Positions 22,774-33,058 of a stretch of DNA of 64,000 bases are shown here, one piece after another; the first letter of the stretch is position 1; each line of letters starts with the position of its first letter. Location of the stretch: NCBI GenBank assembly GCA_023525975.1, contig CM042018.1, positions 105,702,001 to 105,766,000 on the forward strand. Reading direction: 5' to 3'. This stretch comes from Smallanthus sonchifolius. Lineage: Eukaryota; Streptophyta; Magnoliopsida; Asterales; Asteraceae. The position numbers and the translations under genes were made by a program. Below the pieces are notes generated by a model. The model was not told the origin of the DNA, ran no database searches, and saw nothing but the letters and a program-made list of their open reading frames with translations.

Positions 22774-23334
22774 GTGGGAGAATCAAATAAAAAGTAGTTT
22801 TTCGCTAAAAAATCTTAGAAATGACAAAAACCTTAAGAAACGATATCAAACGAACTCCGATTGAGCTAATTTCAGCGGCGTTGGAACCGTCTCGTCGAAC
22901 TCTATCATCTTAGCTTTTAGGGCTTAGCTTTTAGGGTTTAGCTTTTAAGGTTTAGATTTTATATTTGAATTTTAGGGTTTTATCCTTATGTTTTATTAGC
23001 CTTAGGGTTTAGATTTTATGGTTTATGTTTTTTTTTTTTTGTGAGTGGGGGGTTTAGGTTTTTGGGGGTGGGTTTAGGATTTGGGGGGTGGGGGGGTGGG
23101 GTGGGGGGGGGGGTTTAGGTTTTTGGGGGGTGATGGTTTTAGGCTTTTCGGGGTAGGGTTGGAGGGGGTTTAGGTTTTTGGGTATGCAGGTGGAGAGGGG
23201 GTTTAGGTTTTTGGGTCCGGGTTAGGGTTCGATGAGACGGTTCCAATGCCGCTGGAATGAGCTCAATCGGAGTTCGTTTGACCCACTTCTTAGTATTTCT
23301 TAGCAAAAAACCACTTTCTAGTGGAACCGTCCCC
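22774..23334 (+). mobile_element. (TA)n-seated element with telomere-like and G-run interior
   Basis: Same family as 5935-6198, opposite orientation and longer. It starts GTGGGAGAATCAAAT right after a (TA)n run and ends GTGGAACCGTCCCC right before another. It contains many TTTAGGG-type units (about 22915-23010) and a very G-rich block (about 23045-23190). Two copies of the GACGGTTCCAA(C/T)G(C/G) block lie near 22880 and 23238. Non-coding. Confidence 0.75.
22915..23220 (+). repeat. Telomere-like TTTAGGG units and G-run tract
   Basis: The plant telomere unit TTTAGGG and its variants (GCTTTTAGGGTTTAG, GGGGTTTAGGTTTTTGGG) repeat irregularly. The segment 23047-23118 has many runs of four or more G separated by short T-containing loops, on the plus strand. 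It is a part of the (TA)n-seated element, not a true telomeric array. Confidence 0.8.
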
Positions 23335-23729
23335 TATATATATATATTTAAGTTTATGTTTTAGGGGCTTATTTTTACTAGTCGCACATGACATTAGAAA
23401 TCTCAGGAACGACCCTGAAAATCAAGAGTAGAGTTCAACTCTTTTGATAAACTGTTTCATGGAAACTTTAAACCAATGTTTACAAAAGCGGACCGGACCA
23501 GCCGGTCGAACCGGGAACCGGTCATATAACCGGTCCGATTATGCATATTTGACCAATTTTCGTTTGAACCGGCCGGTTATTGACTGAACCGGTGAACCAG
23601 ACCGGGTGATCGGACTGGATTTCCAATTTTTTTTTCTTTCAAAATCAACTTTTTTTAATTAAATTAGTATTACATGTTATATATTTTATTTATTTAAGTA
23701 TCATATGTCATTAAAATTACAAATTTATA

Positions 23730-24180
23730 TTGTTGACACAAATACCGGTAAGAGAGACTTCACCCGGTTTCCATGTTAACAAAAAGCTCATCCGATCAAT
23801 CTATGACTTGTTCTTCGTCATTGCTACTGATTCACCTGCACATAGCAGTGTGTTAAGGAGTCACAGGGAGGGGAAATTCCCTGTAACAACCCTCCGGTGT
23901 GGGAATCAGTCTCAATATTCTGTAACAAAGTGAATGGAGAAGAGAGAGAAAGTATAATGTATGTGAGTTATCAGTGTGTACCTATTTTATTATCCCTTAT
24001 TCCTTTATATACTGTTTAGATTTATAGTTACCTCACGGCCTCACCTGAAATGAGTGAGGATGGTGGGGTCCATGCCAAGGTCATACACAAATTCCTATTC
24101 CTCTCATTGGTGGACATGTTAGCCTCGTATTATAGCCTTCCACGGGGCTCTAACCGTTTTTGGTGGTCCGCCATAAGTGC
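23730..24180 (-). repeat. Direct repeat, probable 3' LTR piece of a Tat-like remnant
   Basis: About 450 bp are repeated in the same orientation at 24852-25265 (shared blocks GGTTTCCATGTTAAC, AAGCTCATCCGATCAATCTA, GGAGTCACAGGGAGGGGAAA, CTCTAACCGTTTTTGGTGG). With the primer-site-like sequence next to the other copy, the pair looks like two LTRs of a minus-strand element. No target duplication found. Confidence 0.5.
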
Positions 24181-24259
24181 TATTGGGTGTGGAACTCAGC
24201 ATCATGTACGCCCCCGCGGGGCTAGGCGGGGTGAAGGGCGTCCCTTCCTCGTAAGATAG

Positions 24260-24851
24260 ACGTGCGCTCACGCTAGCCAGTTGTGACTCGCGTAACCATT
24301 GTTCATATTGTAGCATATATCGTTGCTGCTCCGCCCACCGGTTATTAGGCGAGAGCATTGATGATCCAGGATTTGGAACAAGTAAAAGGGGCAAAAGACG
24401 TCATGCCAGTCTGGATGAAAGGAAAAGGAGTGAAGGGTACCGGATCCATCGGGGTAGATACTAGACCACGCCCTGGCATTGTTTGTAGCGTTGATACGCG
24501 AGAGGTGATCGTCGAAGTAGTGAGTGTTGAGGGCGTGGGATTTGCCATGGGCATGGGAGGGTTGATCGATGGGTAAGGTCCAATAATTGGAATATCTGTA
24601 CCCGTTTGGCCTGGCGACGGGACGGAGATCTCTACTTCTTCTTCAGGAGTTGCCTCAAACACGAGAGGCAGGTTAAGATGCCCTCCAAGAGTGGATGGCA
24701 GGGCACGTGGCACCGACCGGGGAACAGAAGACGCCGACGCCACAAAACTAGTTGGAGGTGTCCCTGAGGGAGTAAAATCTAGGGATATCATAGATGTGTT
24801 GAGGGAGAGAAGAAAAGAGCTAATTGTCGCGGTCCAACGGATGACGCCAAA
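24260..24851 (-). pseudogene. Gag-like N-terminal fragment of an LTR element
   Basis: On the minus strand a Pro/Thr/Ser-rich frame (ISLDFTPSGTPPTSF and onward, about 150 codons) runs from about 24790 to 24350. It continues after a frame change as RWAEQQRYMLQYEQWLRE and RLSYEEGTPFTPP. It follows the primer-site-like sequence at about 24835-24860, as Gag should. No capsid core, protease or RT follows; the element stops within 0.6 kb. Function beyond a Gag leader cannot be named. Confidence 0.45.
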
Positions 24852-24856
24852 GTTGG
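24835..24856 (-). other. Possible primer-binding site of the Tat-like remnant
   Basis: The minus strand reads ACTTTGGCGTCATCCGTTGG next to the inner end of the right-hand direct repeat. This resembles, with changes, the TTTGGCGCCGTC... site used by many plant Ty3/gypsy Tat-lineage elements. Its place at the repeat edge supports the reading. Confidence 0.45.
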
Positions 24857-25265
24857 CGCAAATACCTGTAAGAGATACTTCACTCGGTTTCCATGTTAAC
24901 AGAAAGCTCATCCGATCAATCTATAACTTGTTCTTCGTCCTTGCTACTGATTCACCTGCCCATAGTAGCACGTTAAGGAGTCACAGGGAGGGGAAATTCC
25001 CTGTAAAAACAATCCGGCGTGAGAATCACTCCCAATATTCTTCAACAAAGAAAATGAAGAAGAGAGAGAGGAAGTATATTGTATGTGAGTTATTTCTTTG
25101 TATACTGTTTAGATTTAGGGTTACCTTACCTAAAATGCATGAGGATGGTGCGGTCCATGATAGGGTCATGCACAAATTATCCTTCCTCTCATTGGTGGAC
25201 ATGTTACCCTCCTATAATAGCCTTCCACGTGGCTCTAACCGTTTTTGGTGGTCCCACTCATCTTG
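24852..25265 (-). repeat. Direct repeat, probable 5' LTR piece of a Tat-like remnant
   Basis: Partner of 23730-24180. The outer limit is uncertain because similarity fades after CGTTTTTGGTGGTCC. If this is an LTR, it may extend to about 25337. Confidence 0.5.
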
Positions 25266-25472
25266 GGTTGGGGGTAATCTTAATAGGCTTCTAGAACTTG
25301 GTTTGCGCCTTTCCTCTTCAGATATCAAAACACATAATATTTTTATATTTTGTATCTATATACATAGTTTAATATTTATTGATGACGTCATCCGGTTTAA
25401 CATGTCCGACCAAAAGACCTCTAAGGCAGCTGGTTCGTTATCCGGTCCGATTCTGAAGACATTTCTTTAAAC

Positions 25473-26231
25473 CATGATTCTAAACTTTTTAAGATTTGAT
25501 GATGACGACAATAAAGACGATTTGAACTTGTTGAAAGAAGATGCCTTTTCTTATTATTGAATAAACACATATAATTAAAGAGAGAGAAGATAAATTAATG
25601 GTAGGACGTGGTCAATATGTAACATTGTGAACTTATGAAGTGTCACTTTAATTCGGTAAACACCTTTCGAAATGAATTTTATTAAATAATACAATTTTTT
25701 GTCTATTTAACAAGACATAAAGATGGACAACAATAGATGAGAGCGTCCACTAAATCACCGACGGTGTGTTTAGGCCAAAATATCAACGGTGACTACTTTT
25801 TAGGGAACAATTACATCGTGCGGTGGGGTAGAGGTCGAAGGCTGTGGGATCCATCGAGTTTGAAAGGGGTGTTTATTGGGTATTTCGAATTTAAAAATTT
25901 TGAAACAAGAGTTTGAAAATCCGAGTTAGTATTCGGGTTGAATCGAGTTGATCAAATCAGAAGGAAAAATAATATTTATAAAATAAATAAAAATAATGTA
26001 TTTTTAAAATCATAAATTTAAATTCGATTCGAAAGCAGAATCCGGAATTTGGTTTGGATGCTAATCCGATTCAAATATTCAAAAACCAAATTTAAATTTG
26101 TAATTCAAATTCAGTTCATTTTGAAATTCGGATTTTTAGTTGCATTTAAATAATGCAAGGAAAAAAGACAAGTGAATAAAACATAATGCGTGTAACTTCC
26201 TAAATACATTATTTAAATTTAAAAATCATCT
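25473..26231. other. Non-coding stretch
   Basis: AT-rich DNA with repeated AAATTCGAATTC-like wording near 25890-26130 but no defined ends. No gene. Confidence 0.35.
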
Positions 26232-26531
26232 TCTATATCTAATAAATAAAAATAATGCGGGACACGTGTCAGCTTTGTAGATCATCTAAAAGTTGGTTTT
26301 CTCACATCTCTCTCCTATTAAATATTGGATGCTACGTGTTGACTTGTGATGAAGTCTAGATTTTGATTTTTCGTCTCTCTCCTATTAAATAATAATGATT
26401 TTCTTTAATTTGGTATAAGTGTAATTTTTTAATTTTTTACAAAACGTATTTAAGAAATATATGATATGTTATTTAAAATAAATATAAAAAATATTTATTT
26501 AACTTATGTGATACACATGTTTCTAACCTAG
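26232..26531 (+). mobile_element. Probable degraded Helitron
   Basis: Starts TCTATATCTAATAAATAAAA and ends AACCTAG before T, with a weak GTGATACAC hairpin near the 3' end. The internal GGGACACGTGTC and CTCTCTCCTATTAAAT blocks match the other copies. The left flank is T, not the usual A. Confidence 0.55.
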
Positions 26532-26726
26532 TTGTTGAATATATATATAAAATAAAATATTGTTACTTACAATTACTTCCTAAATAAACTATTTAAATTT
26601 AGAACCAAGCATAATTTATGTTGAAATAATTTTATGAGAAGTAGTTAGTTTTGTAAAGAAAAAAAGACATTTTTAATCACCATACATTGATAAATTGTAG
26701 TTGATTTTTATGATGAGGGTTGGGGG

Positions 26727-28643
26727 TAGAGGTGCACGAATCTGGTCGCAACCCTAAACTGGTTCGGGTCAGGTCATGAAGGGTCAAATTCGGTTTGATG
26801 ACGAAACTGGTTCGGGTCTGAACATAATTGATGCAAGTGAAAAGTCTACCCGGTACAAACCGGACTGGGTCGGGTTGACACCGGTTTATGTGCCAACCTG
26901 ATTCGTAAATCAATTTTATAATAGAACATTTTTTTTTATAAATAATTGATAAAAAACCAAACCAAATAAACAACATAAAATTCATATTTTATTAATTTTT
27001 TAACTTTTAGAACCAACAAAATATAATTTCATTACAAACAAAACATAATTTCAGGAATTACAAAATCAATACAATTCCTTTTTTATTTTATTCGCCGCCA
27101 TCGTTGCCGTAGTCGTTATTTAGATTTTATTTTTCGTCGGGAGTGTTGTTGCCATGCGTTGCAACAAACTGTAGGCGAGTTCTTCATCAGAGAGGGGAGA
27201 TGATCGGCCGGTTGCTACCTCTTCCGAGTGTATTTCTTATTCAACTTGTATTTCATCTTCAAGAGTTGAATATGGTGTATCCATTCTACCGCATCCAAGT
27301 GGTCTTTTAAACAAATACATGTCTCTAGCACCGTTGGAGTGGGTCTTGTTCTTCGTATGATAACACCTTTCCACTAACGTAAAATGCAGATTCTGAAGCT
27401 ACCGTAAAAGTTTGGATGGTTAGTATAGCGGCTAGGATCGGGATTTCTTTCCTTTCCCAAAAATTTGTTGAGGGACTTTTGTGAGAAAAAAAAGAGAGTA
27501 TGCTTGTTTTTTATGTGTAAAAAATTGTTGAGTGACTTTTGTTAGAAAAAACAGAAAGTATGTTGGTTTTATCATTTATGGTATTTGCCCTATATAGTAA
27601 AAAAAATTGAAATAAATTTTCTCTGGTATGCGGATATCCAAACAATTCAAACACAATCCCGCGTTTCATCAATTGCCATGTATTTGGATATACCCTATGA
27701 GCGGTAACACAAATGTATGATTCCGGTAAATCGTGTGGAGCCGATCGAACATCAGAAGTTAAGTTCACATCGGTTTTGTAAATTTTCAAAACATGCAACT
27801 AAATCTTTTTTTTTTCCATAAATTTAAACAATGACATCTAAAGGTAGGACAAATTACATGAGCGTAGCGCGGTTTGAGAGTTTCTTGAATCATCCTTTTC
27901 AAACGAGGGTTGTTGAAGTAGTTGAATGACAAACTTTCTTGAATCACGAACTTAGACATTCGATCTCGAACCGTACTTATGTCGAAATTCCAAATATTCC
28001 CATCACTTGACATTGTTGATTGACCTTGAGTCGGAGTGCTTTTTACCGACTTACAATATTTTGACATATGATTTCTAAAAAAGTCAAGTTCGATTTCGGT
28101 TTTAAGAGCGTACCACAATTCTTGCATCGAGCTCGGTTTTGACATTTCACATAAATCGAATTTTGACCAAATATGCAGGTTCCTCGTTGTTGGTAAAATT
28201 CTTACAACGGAAGGGTCGCTTGATGATGCACCAACACCAACAGATGAGTGCTCACTTTCGATTGCCACAACGTTTTTTGAGAGTGTTTTGTGTTTTTTAG
28301 TATTTTGATTAAACCAACACATCTAATACCTATTTATAATAACTTATTGGGGCAAAAAGATAAAAAAAAAGAAAGAAAAGAAAAAGAAAAGAAAAGAAAA
28401 GAAAACAAGTTTAATTGCTAAAGTCGGCTAGAAAACGGTCATATGGGTCTTTATGTAACGGCTATAAATTTCAAACTGATTTGAGTCCAAATTGGGTTCT
28501 ATGGTGGAAAAGGCTAACCAGTTACAAACCTACGGTTCATATCGGTTCGGGACCGGTTCGTATTTCTACCGGGGTCAAACCGGTTTAGGGTTGGGTCAAA
28601 AACCCGCTTAGGCTCGTGAACCGGTTTTTTTTGTGTATGTCTA
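26727..28643 (-). mobile_element. hAT element with broken transposase
   Basis: GTTGGGGG flanks both sides exactly (26719-26726 and 28644-28651), an 8-bp hAT duplication. The left end TAGAGGTGCACGAATC and the inverted right end TAGACATACACAAAAA are partly matched. CCGGTT-rich subterminal repeats lie at both ends (26755-26890 and 28545-28625). Transposase pieces run on the minus strand between. A related genomic segment at about 30345-30520 lacks the insertion and serves as an empty site. Confidence 0.85.
27186..28322 (-). pseudogene. hAT transposase pseudogene (N-terminal part and dimerisation remnant)
   Basis: The 178-codon frame 28322-27786 begins with a BED-like region (RNLHIWSKFDLCEM) and carries a conserved hAT block (WNFDISTVRDRMSKFVIQES, then a LKPRYAHV tail). 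A frameshift leads into 27798-27511, which has TDVNLTSDVRSAPHDLPES and YICVTAHRVYPNTWQLMKRG, the first part of the catalytic core. Most of the rest of the core is deleted. At about 27420-27190, out of frame, VASESAFYVSGKVLS remains from the C-terminal hAT dimerisation domain. The protein cannot be active; family assignment is firm. Confidence 0.85.
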
Positions 28644-28651
28644 GTTGGGGG

Positions 28652-30117
28652 AGGTGACTGGCCCATTTAGATTTTATTCACCAAACCTAAAAACCTCACA
28701 CGGTCAGTAACTTCAAGGCATATCAACCGGCCCATAATTTAATAGTTTTCACTTGATAATTGCATGGTTACAATTTATAAACTTAATCTCAAAAGGAAAT
28801 TTTAACTTCGACTTATATTTTAAGATCACAAAAGTGAAATCTTAGTTTTGAATACTCTTATATAAAAGTTAGATAAAATTTATCAAACTAGTTTTAAGTT
28901 ATATAAATTATTCAATAAATTTTTAGCAGTCAATTTCTTGCAATAAATTTATAAAACATGCTCACCCTTCCAATATTTGTGAAGGAAGAAAGTAATGAAA
29001 AAAATACTTTTAAAAATCCTCTAACCCAAACTTTGCTAACTAGCTTTTTGTAGAGTCCATCAAATTTAAGAAAACTCTTAAATTTAGTGGGCCTAAAACA
29101 GGTTTGTTCAACGAGTGAGCTAAGCCGTCGACCATCCATAACTCAGGCTTTGGACTGGTAACCTTACAAGGAGGCTTGTGGCTCGTTTTAAAAGTAAAAA
29201 ATAAAAAGAGAATAAGAACATAACCGATGGCTCGGTTTTGAGGGTTACAGTTAACAGATTGTTCGGTTTCAATTTCAATTAGGCACACAATAATCGACCA
29301 CCATAACCAATTTGATCATGAAGCAGTAGTTTTCATAAGATATAGTAGTAGTTCATGTCAACAACAACATAGATAGTTGCATCTGAACAACAACCATCAT
29401 CAAGCAAATTCAGTTACATCAACATCATCAGTTAACGAACTTTAAGAGGCAAACACTCATGTATATCAAAATTGACACCAAAAAGTTCCAAACAAAAAAA
29501 ACTTTGACTGATAGGCTCTTGTTAATCAGCTGGCGGTAACATGATACATGATGACTTTACAACTTACAAGTAATGGTTTGTGTACAACCTCATTGATATG
29601 ATTGAACAACTAAAAGAGAAAAGTTATGTTCTTGAAAAAGTCATTATGCTAACTAAGATATTCTCGCGCTTCCAACACGTGAGACCTAATAAACGATAAC
29701 ACATTGATTTCCCTTCATATGATTACTTTTTTCAAAAGAAACCGTTAGAAGGGGTCCCGAGGCCGATAATATAACGATGTGTAAAATAAATCATTATTAG
29801 TATAAACATAAGCATGTACTTATAAGAGAGAGTTAATGTGTAGATAGATATAAGAGAGGATTGCCGGTGAAAAAGCAGAACCCTTATCAAGTGGGGTTAA
29901 ATCCACTTTTATAGATAGAATAGTTGGGCTTAGTCCTAATGAGCCAATCCTTAATGGGTAAATTATTCATAGGCCCATCTATAGTGGGTTAATTATTAAT
30001 GAACTTAAGCTAGATCGAGGGGATTATACGTGGTTAGTTTTGTAAATAAATAAAATAAAATAATGTAGTTAATTTTGTAAATGCATAAAGTAAAATACTA
30101 TAACACATTTACTTCCT
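28652..30117. other. Non-coding, partly duplicated at 30.3-30.5 kb
   Basis: The 28652-28800 part, joined to 26670-26718 across the hAT insertion, resembles 30345-30520 (shared TTGTAGTTGATTTTT, CCTAAAAA, CACGGTCA-like and TAATAGTTTTCACTTGA blocks). The rest shows no gene. Confidence 0.45.
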
Positions 30118-30132
30118 AAGTAAATGATTTAA

Positions 30133-30288
30133 TAAAAAATAGATCAAAGCTCAAGTCCCTTTAATGGGAGAAATGATGTAATTTTGATCTCTTGTAATTG
30201 TGGTTTAGTGTTTATATGTTGTTTTGGTGCCCCTTGTCCTTGTAGGGGTGGTTTCGTTGCTAATAATTGTTGCCTTTAAAAAAAAAAA
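30133..30288 (+). mobile_element. Short non-LTR (LINE tail or SINE) insertion
   Basis: AAGTAAATGATTTAA occurs exactly at 30118-30132 and again at 30289-30303, a 15-bp target duplication. The insert ends in an A run (30277-30288). It is 156 bp long and transcript-like, fitting a strongly 5'-truncated LINE or a SINE. No polymerase III boxes are clear, so a LINE tail is the more likely reading. Confidence 0.8.
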
Positions 30289-30699
30289 AAGTAAATGATT
30301 TAAATTTCAAATCCGGAAATTTTATTCTAAAATAAATTTGTTATAAATAGTTATTTTTTTATCCACCATATATTTACAAGTTGTAGTTGATTTTTGTGGT
30401 GAGGGTGATTGGCACATTTGGTTTCGATCTCCAACCCTAAAAATTTTACTCGGCCATTTAACTTGAGGCCTATTAAAGTATTAATCGGACTATGTTTTAA
30501 TAGTTTTCACTTGAAAATGAAACATCTTAGGGTGGAAGGGGGTGGGATGCAGGTTGTGCTTCGGGTAACACGGAAACACCGTCGCAAGTAACGTTGGTTG
30601 AAAATCGGCTTCATAAACCCGTGGATGAAGCTGTGTGTGGTAGTTTTGGGTTGCGATGTAGCACTACATGATTGGTTGGTTCAAGGGTTCATTCGGGAA

Positions 30700-30968
30700 T
30701 GAAGGTTTAATCTTGATTAAACATATATTTATTAATATTAGTTTGTTAATTATTTTGTTGAGTTCGTATTAGAGTATGATTGAGTCTATTTATTTATTTG
30801 ATTATTTAATTGAGTTTGAGTTTGGTTAGGATTAGTATAAGTTTATTATAAATAGATGGTTAAATTTCATGTAATATGTGTGGTCTTTATTATTAATAAA
30901 AGGAGTCGATCTTTGTGATCAATATTGTCGGTGTTTTATTATTCGAGTTTGATCCAATTATTCCAACA
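30700..30968 (+). repeat. 5' LTR of the 1.9 kb element
   Basis: 269 bp, TGAAGGTTTAATC to ATTATTCCAACA. It contains TTATAAATAGATGG near 30850, a likely TATA region, and AATAAAAGGAG near 30895, a possible polyadenylation signal. Confidence 0.93.
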
Positions 30969-30970
30969 AT

Positions 30971-30982
30971 TGGTATCAGAGA
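30971..30982 (+). other. Primer-binding site (initiator tRNA-Met)
   Basis: TGGTATCAGAGA two bases after the 5' LTR matches the TGGTATCAGAGC site that pairs with the 3' end of initiator tRNA-Met in plant Ty1/copia elements; the last base differs. Confidence 0.9.
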
Positions 30983-31397
30983 CAGGTTGATCAAAGAGAC
31001 GTGTGAAGAACATATCAGCCAACCCTGAAGTCTACGACTAGATTAACTGAAAAAAACGAGAATTTCTGTTTTGGCACAATTAATCAAAGCAAGACTAAAT
31101 TCCTTGAAACGTACGTGCTTGAGAAGGAAAAAAGCAAGGCAAGCAGGAGGAGGATCTTGGGAAGCAATCAAGCACCTTAACTTGCCACCACTGTTATCAT
31201 CGAGAGAAAAAAAAAAGGAAAATAAAGCAAGCAAGCATGTGAATAATTTGTGACTGGGTTTTGCCGAGAAGTAAGCAATCATACACATTGGTGAATTAAA
31301 TCAACCAACCAAGCAGGTGAAGCATACAATCAAGCAGGAAAAAGCGTTCACGGCTTATTTGATCGAAAGAAAAGAGGAGGAACCGGATATCAAAGGA

Positions 31398-31712
31398 GGT
31401 TCTGCGTGAGCCAGGGTTCTAAGTGAGCCAAAGATCAAAACCACCAAAAGAGAAGTTCTGTGTGAGCCAAGAAGATTGAGTTCTGTGTGAGCCAAGGAAA
31501 GGAGTTCTGTGTGAACTAAGTAGAAGAGTTCTGTGTGAACTAAGAAAGAAGAGTTCTGTGTGAACAAAGATTCTGCGTGAATCGATTGATAAGAGGAGAT
31601 CAAAGAAAAAAGGCGTTCTGCGTGAGCGGGTTCTGCGTGAACAAAGATAAAGGAATCTGTGTGATTTCGTGGAATGAAGAGGGGTTCGTAGAGAATTTCT
31701 GTGTGAAAAATA
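31398..31712 (+). repeat. Degenerate array of GTTCTGTGTGA units
   Basis: About eleven copies of (A/G)TTCTG(T/C)GTGA followed by (G)A(G/A)C recur at 20-35 bp spacing between the primer site and the open frame. The reverse strand reads as HTEL repeats, which explains a long shadow frame there. The role is unknown; the position is that of an untranslated leader. Confidence 0.8.
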
Positions 31713-31715
31713 AAC

Positions 31716-32363
31716 ATGGCAGAAAAGGATGTGAGACGATGGTTACCGGTGGCACGATGGGTCTTACAGGTGCTACGATTGAAGGGTATCAACCAAAGAA
31801 GTCGAATGAAGATGGTTGGTATTTCAATGGCTATGGATGGTGTTATGGTGGCTATGAGTATTCCAGTGGCTATGAGTGATGATGTTGCGACCACCAACTG
31901 TGGTAATATGTTTGTCGGAGAAGATTTGGCAAAGGCGGCAGTCAAATCGCATGTTTTTGAGTCTTCTAAAAAATCGTTATTCCAATCAGATGAGGTAAGT
32001 GACGAAAAAGATAATGAGACGGCGGTTATGATGGAAAATAATGTCAAAATCTCGTCGGTTCAAAAAGTAGATTATATTGACGTAAATAAAGAGTTGGATG
32101 CTAGAGGCCAAAGTATTAGGCGTGTGAAGAATAACCAAGCTGACAATTTGTTTCATGATAAGTCGCGAGACATGTCAAATAAATCAGGTGGTAATGAAAA
32201 AATTAGAGATAGTGGGTCGGGTGTGCATGTCAAGTACATGAAACGGAAATATAAAAGCAAGAAAAGTAGTCCAAGAATAAAAATTAAAGATATGCAAATA
32301 TTATTACGTATCGAGGATCTAGGAGGTACAATTTCAAGATTAAGGGGGAGAATGAAGGTTTAA
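31716..32363 (+). CDS. Unknown protein of the 1.9 kb LTR element (215 codons)
   Basis: The only sizeable frame of the element on its coding strand; it begins after the repeat array and its stop codon lies inside the 3' LTR. The N-terminus is Met/Val-rich and the middle acidic (SDEVSDEKDNET). A Lys/Arg-rich stretch (YMKRKYKSKKSSPRIKIKD) precedes a final LLRIEDLGGTISRLRGRMK. I see no Gag, protease, RT or integrase motif. The conserved-looking C-terminus directly before the polypurine tract could be a captured or degenerated pol end. Whether it is translated is unknown; it may be simply an open stretch in a young copy. Confidence 0.4.
   Translation: MAEKDVRRWLPVARWVLQVLRLKGINQRSRMKMVGISMAMDGVMVAMSIPVAMSDDVATTNCGNMFVGEDLAKAAVKSHVFESSKKSLFQSDEVSDEKDNETAVMMENNVKISSVQKVDYIDVNKELDARGQSIRRVKNNQADNLFHDKSRDMSNKSGGNEKIRDSGSGVHVKYMKRKYKSKKSSPRIKIKDMQILLRIEDLGGTISRLRGRMKV
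32342..32352 (+). other. Polypurine tract of the 1.9 kb element
   Basis: AAGGGGGAGAA directly before the 3' LTR start TGAAGG. It would prime plus-strand DNA synthesis. Confidence 0.9.
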
Positions 32364-32620
32364 TCTTGATTAAACATATATTTATTAATATTAGTTTGTT
32401 AATTATTTTGTTGAGTTCGTATTAGAGTATGATTGAGTCTATTTATTTATTTGATTATTTAATTGAGTTTGAGTTTGGTTAGGATTAATATAAGTTTATT
32501 ATAAATAGATGGTTAAATTTCATGTAATATGTGTGGTCTTTGTTATTAATAAAAGGAGTCGATCTTTGTGATCAATATTGTCGGTGTTTTATTATTCGAG
32601 TTTGATCCAATTATCCAACA
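32353..32620 (+). repeat. 3' LTR of the 1.9 kb element
   Basis: 268 bp, near-identical to 30700-30968. Differences seen: A for G in GGATTA(A/G)TATAAG, G for A in GTCTTT(G/A)TTATT, and one T missing near the end. Confidence 0.93.
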
Positions 32621-32998
32621 GGGAACACCGCCACAACCCATTCGGTTACTTTAGGGTTCATTCGGGTAATATGATGTGACAAATATGATTGATTGGTTTA
32701 AAGGTTTGAAGGTTCCAACCCCTCGATCCTAATAAGTGTATGGTCACAATAAATCAACTTTGATGTCAAGCGAAAATTTTAAGATCTCAAAGCAAAATTG
32801 TAGTTTTAACTTTTTTTTTATGAGTTAAATACGGTTTTAGTCCACGTGCTTTGACAAAAATAACCATTTTAGTCCAAAAGTTTAAATTTGACTTTTTTAG
32901 TCCAATAGTTTCAGTTTTGTGTCAATTAAACTTCAGTCCACTAACCCTTTTAGAATTTTTCTATTAAGTATGTATAAAAAGACTATAATACCCCTGTT

Positions 32999-33004
<6 letters not shown>

Positions 33005-33054
<50 letters not shown>
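33005..33054. repeat. (TA)n microsatellite
   Basis: About 50 bp of uninterrupted TA inside the left arm of the Mutator-like element, absent from the right arm. Confidence 0.95.

Positions 33055-33058
<4 letters not shown>

Larger units (their letters stand above)
23474..25464. mobile_element. hAT-type element carrying an LTR remnant
   Basis: The left end CAATGTTTACAAAAGCGGAC has the CAATG terminus of the MITEs at 34267 and 34694. The right end, inverted, reads AAATGTCTTCAGAATCGGAC. CTTTAAAC flanks both sides exactly (23466-23473 and 25465-25472). The subterminal CCGG/ACCGG-rich DNA is typical of this family in the window. The interior is filled by a direct-repeat structure with a gag-like fragment (23730-25270). 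Confidence 0.75.
30700..32620 (+). mobile_element. Complete small LTR element (1.9 kb, TRIM/non-autonomous)
   Basis: Two LTRs (30700-30968 and 32353-32620) differ by about two substitutions and one single-base gap, about 99% identity. GGGAA flanks both ends exactly (30695-30699 and 32621-32625). A primer-binding site for initiator tRNA-Met follows the 5' LTR, and a polypurine tract precedes the 3' LTR. The interior is 1.38 kb, with a degenerate repeat array and one open frame but no gag, protease, RT or integrase. It is therefore mobilised in trans, and recently. Related LTRs exist at 62782-63077. Confidence 0.95.

Noticed and set aside
31355..32047. A 230-codon minus-strand frame with HTEL repeats in the 1.9 kb LTR element
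   Set aside because: The repeat array keeps this strand open by its composition. The primer site, polypurine tract and LTR polarity put the coding strand on plus.
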